Assembly: GCA_013141065.1 (NCBI GenBank)
Contig: JABFRR010000016.1
Span: forward strand, 188,147 to 252,146
DNA: 64,000 nt
Reading direction: 5' to 3'
Source: Bacteriovoracaceae bacterium
Lineage (GTDB): Bacteria > Bdellovibrionota > Bacteriovoracia > Bacteriovoracales > Bacteriovoracaceae
Part shown: piece after piece, positions 37,791-46,638 of the stretch
How positions within the stretch are numbered: position 1 is the first letter of the stretch
Layout of the letters: every line of letters starts with the position of its first letter
Made by a program: the position numbers and the translations under genes
Notes under the pieces: generated by a model
What the model was told of the DNA's origin: nothing
The model's database searches: none
What the model saw: only the letters and a program-made list of their open reading frames with translations

Positions 37791-38588
37791 ATGAAAGCAC
37801 TCACACGAATTCCTATTTTTAGTTACAGTACGATTGCCACGACTCTACTCACAGACTCAAAATCCCTTGAAATAAAATTTAGAAAAAAATACTTAACACT
37901 TGAATCTCTCTTTGAATTTGAATCTATTCTCGCCTGGTGTGCCAGTCACCCTGAAGTCCAGTCGCTCTTAATTACTGCTTATGGAGACCATTTTATTCAA
38001 GGACTTGATCCTGAAGAAAGTAAAACTTTTACTGAAGAAAAAATGCGCAAATTTCATTCTAAACTTTCAACGATTTGTCAGTCGATGTTTTGCTTATCTC
38101 AAACAGTAATTATGGATATAAAACTTGGAACTAAAGGCCTAGGAATTGAGCTTTCTTTATGTGCTGATATACGAATCGGATCAAGTGATGCGAAATTTAC
38201 ATTTAATCAACTCCACACCGGAATCACACCAAGCTGCGGAACATTTTCTTTTCTAGCTCCCTATCTAAATCAAAATATCTTAAGGGCCCTGCTTATGAGC
38301 GGCCAAGAATTTAATTTAGAAGTTATGAATCAGTTAGGTGGATATACTATCACTAACTCTAACGCTGGAGAAATGGTAAAAAATGTATTTCTTCAAGCTC
38401 CTGTTGCCCGCATGCAGGCCAAGCGAGGACTTCTTGGAACCAATTTCACCAACGAGTTAAACCCTCAAATCGAAATTGAAAAACAACTTTTTAATGCAGC
38501 TATAAAAACTGGAGACTATAAAGGACCTGAGTCTTTTATGGCCCATAATGAATTCAAAGAAAAAATTTCGAATGGACTAGAAACTTAA
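37791..38588 (+). CDS. Crotonase-fold (enoyl-CoA hydratase/isomerase-like) protein
   Basis: A 265-residue protein of the crotonase superfamily. The pattern LLITAYGDHFIQGLDPEE, then SLCADIRIGSSDAKFTFNQLHTGI, matches the CoA-binding strand and oxyanion loop of enoyl-CoA hydratases. The usual second catalytic Glu is not visible in the segment TPSCGT, so it may be an isomerase or a variant. Start ATG 37791 follows an AAGGAAGG site five bases upstream; a TTG 13 codons upstream is less likely. The 3' end overlaps the convergent mevalonate kinase gene by 12 bases. The substrate is unknown. Confidence 0.75.
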   Translation: MKALTRIPIFSYSTIATTLLTDSKSLEIKFRKKYLTLESLFEFESILAWCASHPEVQSLLITAYGDHFIQGLDPEESKTFTEEKMRKFHSKLSTICQSMFCLSQTVIMDIKLGTKGLGIELSLCADIRIGSSDAKFTFNQLHTGITPSCGTFSFLAPYLNQNILRALLMSGQEFNLEVMNQLGGYTITNSNAGEMVKNVFLQAPVARMQAKRGLLGTNFTNELNPQIEIEKQLFNAAIKTGDYKGPESFMAHNEFKEKISNGLET

Positions 38589-39497
38589 TAGCAGTCTTAA
38601 TTCATGAGCAGAGAGGACCTGTTTAACTTTTTGGAAATCACTCGTGATTCCCATTAAAAATCCACCTCCTCCTGCTCCACATAGTTTGAGTGAATATCCA
38701 CCAGAATTAATTCCTTCAATCCACAAATCACGATAGAGTTTTGGAATCATCGGAGATAAATATTCGAATTGAAATTCGGAGAGAAGTTTAAAATTCTCTA
38801 ATAAGAGTTTTGTTTCAGCTGCTAAAAAGTTATTTATACAATCGTTTGTAATTGGAACTAGAACATTTTCACACAAATCACTAAAGTGAGAGTTCGTTGA
38901 TTTTTCTAAAAATAAATTCACTAGAGGCTCTGTTTTTCTAGATCTTTTAGTATTGAGTAAAAAAATTCCCCCTGGCCCCTTAGGAAAATTTGGAATGATA
39001 ACAGGCCCTAAATCTTGTTTTCCTTTAATAAGTATTGGTGAATTTAAATAACTTATAAGTGGATCAATTCCCGAACTTGCACCGTGAAAATGAGATTCCA
39101 TTTGAGAAAATATTTTCTTAAGTTTACTTATATCAAGAGTTGAATGATTTTCTTGTTCATAACGATCAAAAATAGCCGCCACCAAGGCCCCTGAACTTCC
39201 CACACCATAGCCTTGTGGAATAGTCGAATCAAAATAAAGGCCTTGAGAAATATCAAACTCAAATGAAGTGCTGTCAAATTGAAAGCTCAATTGATTAGTG
39301 TCCACTAACTGATTTATATAAAGAGAAAATGCCTTGAACTCAGGATCAATTACAATTCGATTATCTCTACGAAAAGTCAGCTTTCCATCAAAAAGTGTAT
39401 ACGGAATACAAAGTCCCATCGAGTGCTGGATAACGCTGTATTCACCAAATAGTAAAACTTTAGAATAGAATTTTTTTTCAAGTACGGATCGACTCAT
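38577..39497 (-). CDS. Mevalonate kinase-like GHMP kinase
   Basis: A 306-residue GHMP-family kinase with the N-terminal KVLLFGEYSVIQHSMGLCIP motif, the phosphate-binding loop PQGYGVGSSGALVA and the C-terminal LCGAGGGGFLMG, the set of mevalonate kinases. It phosphorylates mevalonate with ATP. It is the last gene of the mevalonate operon, six bases after the diphosphomevalonate decarboxylase. As the operon also has a second GHMP kinase, which one uses mevalonate and which uses phosphomevalonate is inferred from the patterns only. Confidence 0.82.
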   Translation of the reverse strand: MSRSVLEKKFYSKVLLFGEYSVIQHSMGLCIPYTLFDGKLTFRRDNRIVIDPEFKAFSLYINQLVDTNQLSFQFDSTSFEFDISQGLYFDSTIPQGYGVGSSGALVAAIFDRYEQENHSTLDISKLKKIFSQMESHFHGASSGIDPLISYLNSPILIKGKQDLGPVIIPNFPKGPGGIFLLNTKRSRKTEPLVNLFLEKSTNSHFSDLCENVLVPITNDCINNFLAAETKLLLENFKLLSEFQFEYLSPMIPKLYRDLWIEGINSGGYSLKLCGAGGGGFLMGITSDFQKVKQVLSAHELRLLLSF

Positions 39498-39503
39498 GAC
39501 CGT

Positions 39504-40547
39504 TTATTCCTTTAATTGGATAGGCCCACTACCTATCTCATCATGAATTATGGCAAAGTCTACAAACTCAATATGAAGCCAATTTATTACTTCAATTTTA
39601 TATTTTTCTGGATAAAGGACATGGATATTAGGGCCGGCATCAATCGTAAAACAAACAGGAATACTTGTTTTCTGCCTGAAATCTCTTAATTTTTCAATGA
39701 CCAAAAGTGAGTTTGGCTTTAATAAAATATAACTTGGTTCAGAAGTCATCATTAGTGCATGTAGCATTAAGGCCTCTTCTTCAACAACTTCTATAAAACT
39801 TTTAAGATCACCTTCTTTCATTGCTTGAAGTATTTTTTGACAGTTAAGTCTTGCTCTCTTAAATCTTTCATCTTTAAAAGGATGATTCTCCATGAGCTTG
39901 TGGCCCGCTCGACTAGAAACAGACTTAGTGCCTGCATCGACAATTATTATAGAATCACAATAATTCGTAAAAATTGGATTGATACCCTTTAAATCGATAA
40001 GAGCTGCATGCTCATTGTCTGAAGCCAAGACTCCAGATAATTCTCCCCAAGAGACAATGGGAGCATAGACAGAACGAGATGCCGATCCTGAGGCGACCCT
40101 TGATAAATTTGAAGCTTGTTTAAAGAAAGATTCAGGAGATATTTTTTTAGCTTGAATTTTTTCATCTAGACTTAAAAGACAAAGACATAAAGCCGACATA
40201 GAGGAGGCTGAAGAAGCAATCCCTGAAGAGTGTGGGAAAGTATTTTTAGAATTTAAAGTTAAATGATAATTCACGAGCCAAGGAAATTTATCAACCACAG
40301 TGAGTAAAAAATTTTCGATTTTTTCTTGAAACTTCGGAGACATTGCTCCTTCAAAGAAAAAATCAATTGAAAGTTTTTTATCAGCATCATGATTTTTTAT
40401 TTTTGCAGTAATATCAAAATAAGTAACAGACTCTTTTAAAGTAAAACTTATAGAGGGGTTTGCAGGTAATTGCCCAGGAAATTTCCCCCAATATTTGACT
40501 AGTGCAATATTAGATGGTGAACACCAAGATGTCGTCAAAGCTTCCAA
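39504..40547 (-). CDS. mvaD: Diphosphomevalonate decarboxylase
   Basis: A 347-residue enzyme that converts mevalonate diphosphate to isopentenyl diphosphate with ATP. It has the family start SNIALVKYWGK, the NPSISFTL motif, the phosphate loop SSGIASSASSMSALCLCL and FTIDAGPNIHVLYPE near the end. It lies eight bases after the upstream kinase gene and is the fourth of five co-directional mevalonate genes. Confidence 0.92.
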   Translation of the reverse strand: MEALTTSWCSPSNIALVKYWGKFPGQLPANPSISFTLKESVTYFDITAKIKNHDADKKLSIDFFFEGAMSPKFQEKIENFLLTVVDKFPWLVNYHLTLNSKNTFPHSSGIASSASSMSALCLCLLSLDEKIQAKKISPESFFKQASNLSRVASGSASRSVYAPIVSWGELSGVLASDNEHAALIDLKGINPIFTNYCDSIIIVDAGTKSVSSRAGHKLMENHPFKDERFKRARLNCQKILQAMKEGDLKSFIEVVEEEALMLHALMMTSEPSYILLKPNSLLVIEKLRDFRQKTSIPVCFTIDAGPNIHVLYPEKYKIEVINWLHIEFVDFAIIHDEIGSGPIQLKE

Positions 40548-40555
40548 AAAAAATC

Positions 40556-41599
40556 CTAATGCAATAAGTGGTTTGAAAATCCCATTTTCACTGATTCTTT
40601 TGATTCAGTCTCTAGTGGGTCAGAAATAAGATCACTATAACGATAGACTGTATCTAATCCTTTTGCTCCAAAGTATGATCGAACAAATTCAAAATCATTT
40701 TCTGCCGCAACTAAAACGAAATCCCCACCCCAAGCACCTAAGGATTTGATAGCACCGGGAAAGTCACTAAATAAAGTCTCTTTCACTTTTTTAAGTCCTA
40801 AATTATCTGAAATAACATTTTCATGCACGGTCATCGCTGCTTGAAATTGTTTAAGAGTTTGAGCATTTAAAAATTCTTGTGTGAGTTCAGTAATTTTTGA
40901 AATAAGTGAATTTTCAAAAGGCTTTTTCTTAGCATAATCTTTAATCGCATCTCGTGAATTTTGTTTTTTACCTAAATAGACGAAATATAAATTATTTTTG
41001 AAACTTGGATTAAAATAAATTGGCGACCAATTCGGTCCCGATGAAATTTTTTTGTAGGCAATCGGCCCATCTGACTGAGCACAGGCAATATCATATCCAG
41101 ATCCACCATGAGTTTTAAAAAGCAGTTCAAATGGAGAAATGTAGGCCCATTGGGCAATGTTATAAATTAAAGATGAACTGCTACCAAGTCCCCAAGCAAG
41201 GGGGAAACCTAAACGTGTTTCAACTTTTACATCGACAGCGTCTCTTAAAAAATGAGGATTTTGTTTACGGGCCTGGAGAAGAATTTTTTGTAAAAAAAGC
41301 GCTTCATCAGAGGGATTTTCATCAATACATTTAAAATGCCAGAATTCAAACTGACTATCAAACCAAATGTTTCCACTTACATCATAAGATTTCCATGAAA
41401 GAGTTGGCGAAAACGACTGGGCATACTTCACTGAGAGTGACTGGCCAATCTTAGTTGGCAATGCAAGCGAGAGAGCACCGTCAAGGACAAAATACTCTCC
41501 AGTTAATAACAGTTTTCCATGACCAAAATAGTATTGATCTTTTTCTGGACAAGTTTTTTTAAGGTCATTATTTAATTGATTCAAATTAACTTGATTCAT
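40556..41599 (-). CDS. GYDIA-family GHMP kinase (probable phosphomevalonate or mevalonate kinase)
   Basis: A 347-residue GHMP kinase with GKLLLTGEYFVLDGALSLALP, the phosphate loop WGLGSSSSLIY and the HGGSGYDIACAQSDG motif that names the GYDIA family, plus the final WGGDFVLVAA. Such kinases sit in mevalonate operons of some bacteria, where they are proposed to act as phosphomevalonate kinase or as a second mevalonate kinase. In this operon phosphomevalonate kinase is the missing step, so that is my first guess. It lies 20 bases after the HMG-CoA reductase. Confidence 0.78.
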   Translation of the reverse strand: MNQVNLNQLNNDLKKTCPEKDQYYFGHGKLLLTGEYFVLDGALSLALPTKIGQSLSVKYAQSFSPTLSWKSYDVSGNIWFDSQFEFWHFKCIDENPSDEALFLQKILLQARKQNPHFLRDAVDVKVETRLGFPLAWGLGSSSSLIYNIAQWAYISPFELLFKTHGGSGYDIACAQSDGPIAYKKISSGPNWSPIYFNPSFKNNLYFVYLGKKQNSRDAIKDYAKKKPFENSLISKITELTQEFLNAQTLKQFQAAMTVHENVISDNLGLKKVKETLFSDFPGAIKSLGAWGGDFVLVAAENDFEFVRSYFGAKGLDTVYRYSDLISDPLETESKESVKMGFSNHLLH

Positions 41600-41619
41600 C
41601 CTTTTCCCTATTAACGGTA

Positions 41620-42996
41620 TTAAACATAATTCCTAAGTCCTGCAAGAAAATCTCTCACGGCCTTAAAGGATATAACTTCATTTTCAAAATATGCCTTCGC
41701 CTGAGATCTCTCAGTTTCGTTTGCTTCTAGGTGATTGAGTATATTCATCAAATGCATCTTCATGTGACCTTTTTGAATCCCACTCGTCACTAATGACCTA
41801 ACAGCTGCAAAATTTTGAGCAAGTCCTATCGTCGCAATAATTTTCATCAGGTCTTGGGCACCAGGGGAACCAAGCATCTCTAGTGAAAGTTTTGACATTG
41901 GATGAAGTGATGTTAATCCTCCAACTGAACCCACCGCCAAAGGAAGATCTAGGCTAAAACGAAAGAGGCCATCACTGATATCAATATTTGAAAGCCCACG
42001 GTAAGTTCCATCACGTGAAGCATAAGTGTGACCACAGGCTTCTACTGCACGAAAATCATTACCAGTCGCTAACACGACAGCATCAATTCCATTAAAGATA
42101 CCTTTATTATGAGTTGTGGCCCTAGTGACATCAATTTTTGAAATACGAATCGCTCTGGCAAACTTTTCAGCAAATTCTTCAGCTGACATCTCTAGACTTG
42201 GATCATTAAGCTCACTTATTTTACATTCTACGGAGGCCCTTACGATGCATTCAGGTGTGTAATTAGACAAGATCGCCATGATGACTTGCAAGTCTCGTTC
42301 AGCTTCATTAAAAGAGTTTTCTGAGGCCACCATTTCTTTAAAAGTGCGACCAAGAATTTCTAAGATGCTATTAATAAAATTAGCCCCCATAGCATCACGA
42401 GTGTCGAATTCACCTTTTATTTGGTAATATCCCGGCTCATCTTTTGTTCTATCAATTAATGAGAGGTTTAATATTCCCCCACCACGCTTATTCATATTCG
42501 AGGTGAGCGCCGTCACTGATTCGAGAAGTTCGGGAATTTTTGATTCAAAAAAACTCTGAAGTTTACTGTTATCCCCGTGCCAAATAAAATGGACTTGGCC
42601 CACTTTTTTTACACCTAAGACAGTGGCCTTAAATCCACCACGAGAAAGCCAAAAGTTAGCCGCTTTTGCTGAAGCTGCGACCACCGAACTTTCTTCAATG
42701 ACCATTGGAACACAAAAAATCTGACCGTTAATTTTTACGTTAGGAACAACACCAAATGGAAATGAAAAATTTGTGAGAGTGTTTTCACTAAATTCATCTA
42801 TCGTTCTTTGAGTGGCTTCGTCATTTAACCAAAATTTTTTTAATTGTATTTTTGCAGACGCTGGGTCACTGAAATATTCTTCCGCAATCAAGTTAATCTT
42901 TTCGATTTTTGAAAGTTTTGAAAAGCCTTTTAGTGCTTTTTTTTCATTATTTAAAAGAACCGCATTGTTAGCGACTTGTCTCAATTCTTTAGTCAT
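41620..42996 (-). CDS. mvaA: Hydroxymethylglutaryl-CoA reductase, class II-like
   Basis: A 458-residue HMG-CoA reductase of the bacterial type. It has VPNVKING then VPMVIEESSVVAASAKAA, the DAMGANFINSI cofactor/substrate segment and the LATGNDFRAVEACGH segment. Reduces HMG-CoA to mevalonate. Its ATG overlaps the stop of the isomerase gene as ATGA. Neither HMG-CoA synthase nor an acetoacetyl-CoA thiolase is in the window. Confidence 0.9.
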   Translation of the reverse strand: MTKELRQVANNAVLLNNEKKALKGFSKLSKIEKINLIAEEYFSDPASAKIQLKKFWLNDEATQRTIDEFSENTLTNFSFPFGVVPNVKINGQIFCVPMVIEESSVVAASAKAANFWLSRGGFKATVLGVKKVGQVHFIWHGDNSKLQSFFESKIPELLESVTALTSNMNKRGGGILNLSLIDRTKDEPGYYQIKGEFDTRDAMGANFINSILEILGRTFKEMVASENSFNEAERDLQVIMAILSNYTPECIVRASVECKISELNDPSLEMSAEEFAEKFARAIRISKIDVTRATTHNKGIFNGIDAVVLATGNDFRAVEACGHTYASRDGTYRGLSNIDISDGLFRFSLDLPLAVGSVGGLTSLHPMSKLSLEMLGSPGAQDLMKIIATIGLAQNFAAVRSLVTSGIQKGHMKMHLMNILNHLEANETERSQAKAYFENEVISFKAVRDFLAGLRNYV

Positions 42997-44036
42997 AGAA
43001 CCTCCTTCAGAGTCAGAAATGACTTGGCCATTTTTAAACCCGAGATTTGCTCATCTGTGAATTTTTTTAATAATTCATAATCTTCAGCGAACGAAAGAAA
43101 TTTATTTGCGTGTCCGTAAACAGAAGGATTATTTGATCGACTTCGAAGATAGTGCCCATCGAGAAAATTCTCAATACCCCCTGAAATTATTAGTGGGAGA
43201 TTTTTAATTTGAGGATTTTTTTCTCCTAGAGCATTAATAAAATCAATCATCTCAAGTGGTGTATGTCCCACATTAAAAAGAGGGCTACGTGAATCTACAT
43301 AATTTTCTTGTGACAGAGCTTTTGATCTTAAAACTTCTAATTTAGAAAAATTAGTCCCGCCAAATCCAGCAAGTTCAAACGCATCTATGGGTAATTCAAA
43401 GAGTGATTTTAAGCTCAAAGGCCCCATGCCTTGGCCTACTTCTTTGACAATAATTTTTATTTCATTTTTTTGAAACTGACTCATAAACAAAGTCAGAGTC
43501 TCTAGCGGAGATTGTTGAAAATGATCTCCTTCAACTTGAAACCACTCCTGCATTGGATTGATGTGAATAAAAAGACCATCAACTTGCAGCTTCTTACAGA
43601 GTTCACTTATTTTATGAGTCTTATTTTCTCTGAGTATTAATTCTAATTGAGCTATTCCCAAGTTTGCATATAAGGGAAGATCAGGGCCAATAATCGGACG
43701 AAGATTAAAATCTTCAAAATACTGATTACTCTCTAGTAGACTTCGGCAAGAGCCAAGCCCCATACCTAAATTAAATTCACGACACAAACGAGCTAGATTT
43801 TGATTAATATGTCGGGCTTCTCCTACCCCGCCAGTCATACTTGAAATCCACAAAGGTGCATCAAGTTTTTTACCTAAAAAATTTATTGAGATGTCAGATT
43901 TCTCGCCAGGATGCCCAGACAAAAGTGGTTCATAATTAAATCGTTGGTTAACTAGAGCGCGCACCGTTTGCGCGTTTTGAGCTAACTCAATATGATCTCG
44001 TTTTCTGGTTTCATGCATAGGGTTGATTACTACCAT
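42993..44036 (-). CDS. fni: Type 2 isopentenyl-diphosphate delta-isomerase
   Basis: A 347-residue FMN/NADPH-dependent isomerase, interconverting isopentenyl and dimethylallyl diphosphate. It has the RKRDHIELA start motif, SSMTGGVGEARHIN, and GLGSCRSLL and VKEVGQGM segments of the FMN barrel. It heads the mevalonate operon. An in-frame ATG at 44018, just before HETRKRDHIE, is an alternative start. The 48-base gap to the next gene upstream holds no obvious promoter. Confidence 0.92.
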   Translation of the reverse strand: MVVINPMHETRKRDHIELAQNAQTVRALVNQRFNYEPLLSGHPGEKSDISINFLGKKLDAPLWISSMTGGVGEARHINQNLARLCREFNLGMGLGSCRSLLESNQYFEDFNLRPIIGPDLPLYANLGIAQLELILRENKTHKISELCKKLQVDGLFIHINPMQEWFQVEGDHFQQSPLETLTLFMSQFQKNEIKIIVKEVGQGMGPLSLKSLFELPIDAFELAGFGGTNFSKLEVLRSKALSQENYVDSRSPLFNVGHTPLEMIDFINALGEKNPQIKNLPLIISGGIENFLDGHYLRSRSNNPSVYGHANKFLSFAEDYELLKKFTDEQISGLKMAKSFLTLKEVL

Positions 44037-44084
44037 ATTCTAGTGTTATCCGTCATTTATTTTTACCATGGGATTGGATCAAAT

Positions 44085-44801
44085 TCATTCAGATATCACT
44101 AAGACAAACTCCCGTCTAAGCTCGGTCAGACCCAAAAGAAGCTCTTTAGGAGAACCCCTCTTTAATTCCTCTGAGTTAGAGTTAAGATCCATCGCCAAAA
44201 AGACAGATTTTTTAGAATTACCAAAGACGGATTGCAACTCTTCAAGGACTCTTTTAAGCCTATAAGGCGTATCCATTAAAATCGAGGTATTTTTCATGGC
44301 CAGGAGGTTTTTTAATGATTTTTGACGCTCTTCTGTCTCTAGCGGCAAAAAGCCTTCGAACCAAAATTTTTTATGGGAAAAACCTGAAAGGGCCAAAGCG
44401 AGGGCGACCGAATTAAAAAATGGAGTTGAAGTCACTTTGATATGATTTTTATGGCAAAGATCCACTAATTCGACACCTGGATCATAAAAAGCCGGAAGTC
44501 CACCATCACTCATTAAAAAAACATTATGGCCTTGCTTGAGTTCGTTTAAAAGTTCTAGGGCAACAACATTAGCGGTGTGTTCATTGTAACAAATGAAATT
44601 TTCAATACACTCTCTCGGTAAACCAAAGTGCAGCCATCTTCGTCTGCCTGGTTTCAAATCTTCAATGACAAAGCGGCTATGGGCACGGTTGGATTCATTA
44701 GAGGCAAGAAGCAATAGCTCCAAAGCCTTTGGCTCCAAAACCCCTTCTTCGGATAAAGGTGTTGGAATTAAAGTCAAGACACCAAATTTTGGATTGCTCA
44801 T
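44085..44801 (-). CDS. SAM-dependent methyltransferase related to RsmI (tetrapyrrole methylase fold)
   Basis: A 238-residue protein with the order of motifs of RsmI, the 16S rRNA C1402 2'-O-methyltransferase, but diverged: LTLIPTPL instead of the usual VATPIGNL, IEDLKPGRRRW in place of the EDTR region, MSDGGLPAFYDPG for SDAGTPxISDPG, and FEGFLP. This class is a distinct RsmI-like branch in some bacteria and its substrate may differ. The start at ATG 44801 is preferred to an in-frame TTG at 44843 because an AAAGG site lies seven bases upstream. It is divergent from the response regulator gene. Confidence 0.75.
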   Translation of the reverse strand: MSNPKFGVLTLIPTPLSEEGVLEPKALELLLLASNESNRAHSRFVIEDLKPGRRRWLHFGLPRECIENFICYNEHTANVVALELLNELKQGHNVFLMSDGGLPAFYDPGVELVDLCHKNHIKVTSTPFFNSVALALALSGFSHKKFWFEGFLPLETEERQKSLKNLLAMKNTSILMDTPYRLKRVLEELQSVFGNSKKSVFLAMDLNSNSEELKRGSPKELLLGLTELRREFVLVISE

Positions 44802-44979
44802 AACGAAACCTTTTAAAGACAAAGTTAAAGATTCTTTTTCCAAAGTAAATAACTCAACTTAAGCAGAACTGTCACTCGGAAATGACAATTTAAAGTGTAA
44901 TCGAGTTGAAATAAATGAATCCTGGCATTAAGCTTGTTAGTAATAGACTGCTGAAGAATTTGATTTTGGAGTGCATACA

Positions 44980-45402
44980 ATGAGTGATGAACGATCAATA
45001 AATGATATTCGAGTTATTATTGTTGATGACCTCGCTTCCTACCGGGAAATACTTCGTGAAATTATGCGAATGATTGGTGTAACTCATGTCACTGAAGCCG
45101 TAAATGGCCAGGAAGCTTTTGAAAAAATCATTATGGCCGCAAAGGGTAATGAGCATTTCGATCTTATTATTTCTGATATAAATATGCCTAAAATGAATGG
45201 CCTAGAGCTTCTAAAAAACGTCCGAGGGGCCCATAAACTTGGTAAAGTTCCCTTCATTCTTGTCTCGACCGAAAATGAAAAGAAAATAATTATCGAAGCT
45301 CTTGTTTTAGAAATCTCTGACTACCTCATTAAACCTTATGATATTGCGACTGCCTCAAACAAAATAAAAAAAATTATTTTGAAAATTCTTCAGACGCCTT
45401 AA
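44980..45402 (+). CDS. Single-domain CheY-like response regulator
   Basis: A 140-residue protein made of one receiver domain: acidic pocket VDDL, phospho-acceptor Asp in ISDINMPKMNG, switch VST and LIKPYD. No output domain follows, so it acts by protein-protein contact, like CheY or Spo0F. The ATG at 44980 has GGAG eight bases upstream; an in-frame GTG at 44971 is part of that site. No histidine kinase or chemotaxis gene is adjacent. Confidence 0.9.
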   Translation: MSDERSINDIRVIIVDDLASYREILREIMRMIGVTHVTEAVNGQEAFEKIIMAAKGNEHFDLIISDINMPKMNGLELLKNVRGAHKLGKVPFILVSTENEKKIIIEALVLEISDYLIKPYDIATASNKIKKIILKILQTP

Positions 45403-45468
45403 TAAGCTCAGGCATGCGCTAGCAAAAAGATTTTGGATTATTAAACTGTACGCCCTTGTCCGCACTAT

Positions 45469-46638
45469 TTATTTTAAAACTGATTTTATTTTTTCTAAAT
45501 AATCAAAAACTTCTTCTTTTTTCAAAAAAGGAGAAAATGAGAAACGAAGGGCAGACTTAGAATCAACACCTGAATAGCCCATTGCCATGAGAATCCGATT
45601 TTCTTTAATAACGCCAGACGAACATGCTGATCCGGTTGATAGCTCTATTCCGGCCAAATCAAACTTAATACTTAATGACTCAGCTTTTTGACCATAAAGA
45701 ATTAAAAATATTGTATTGAGATTTCGATTGGTATTTTCACGAGCGACAATTTCTCCGCGAGTTCCAATAAACTCGACCAGCGAATTTTCAATCTCTATTT
45801 TTGCCTCATAAAGATTTTGTGAATTGAATCTTTCTTTCATTTCCATCAAAGAGAGTTTTAAAGAATAAACACCCATGGCATTTTCAGTCCCAGCGCGAAG
45901 TCCATCTTGTTGAGTTCCACCGACAATCAGTGCAGGAAAAGTGACTTCTTTTTTTAAAAAGGTAAATCCTATTCCTTTGATCGCTCCGAATTTATGTCCC
46001 GAAAAGGTATAGGCATCAAGAGTTAAATCCAACTCATTCCAATTGGGAATTTTTCCCACGACTTGAACTGCATCCACATGAATAAAAGCATTTGTTCGTT
46101 TTTTTATGTCTAAGGCCCATGATAGTGGCCATACAACACCCGTTTCATTATTAACATAAGTATAATTAATAAAAGTCTCTCGGCCTTCACTCGATTCTTT
46201 TACAATTGAGCTTATGAGTTTTTCGCGGTCAAATATTCCGTTTTTATCGACAGAAAAAAAGAAGACTTTGTGTCCAAGGGTTTCTAAGTCATCTTTTAAT
46301 TGAACAACACACGCGTGATCGACTTCAGAAAAAAAGAATGAAACAGATTTTTTTGCTTTAAAGTTTTTTAGTGCGATTCCTTTAAATATAGTATTGATTC
46401 CCTCAGAGGCTCCTGAATGAAAAAATAATTTAAAATGATTCGAGCTTAGGCTAAAGAGATCGTGAAGATATTCAATAGACTCATTAATGAGCTTTTTTGA
46501 TTTTTTGCCAGACTGATGTTGTGAAGCTGGATTGCCAAAAAGAAAATCCCCGCTATGAAGAAAGTCTGTAACTTTTTTCGCTAGCGGGGATGTTGCATTA
46601 TAATCAAAGTAGAAACGATTACTGATTGATTTCTCCAA
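45469..46638 (-). CDS. Cysteine desulfurase (NifS/IscS type)
   Basis: A 389-residue PLP enzyme that takes sulfur from L-cysteine for Fe-S cluster and tRNA thiolation. It has FDYNATSPL at the start, His108 (SEVDHACV), the PLP lysine Lys216 in SGHKFGAIKG and the catalytic Cys339 in STGSACSSG. No IscU, IscA, HscB or Fdx genes are adjacent. It overlaps the end of the Rrf2 gene by 20 bases if the TTG at 46638 is the start; no ATG or GTG lies upstream of the conserved FDYNA motif. Translation must begin at a rare codon, coupled to the end of the regulator gene. Confidence 0.88.
   Translation of the reverse strand: MEKSISNRFYFDYNATSPLAKKVTDFLHSGDFLFGNPASQHQSGKKSKKLINESIEYLHDLFSLSSNHFKLFFHSGASEGINTIFKGIALKNFKAKKSVSFFFSEVDHACVVQLKDDLETLGHKVFFFSVDKNGIFDREKLISSIVKESSEGRETFINYTYVNNETGVVWPLSWALDIKKRTNAFIHVDAVQVVGKIPNWNELDLTLDAYTFSGHKFGAIKGIGFTFLKKEVTFPALIVGGTQQDGLRAGTENAMGVYSLKLSLMEMKERFNSQNLYEAKIEIENSLVEFIGTRGEIVARENTNRNLNTIFLILYGQKAESLSIKFDLAGIELSTGSACSSGVIKENRILMAMGYSGVDSKSALRFSFSPFLKKEEVFDYLEKIKSVLK

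Noticed and set aside
44593-44862. An 89-codon plus-strand frame over the start of the RsmI-like gene
   Set aside because: It is antisense to a gene with clear motifs and shows no domain; long antisense frames are expected by chance here.
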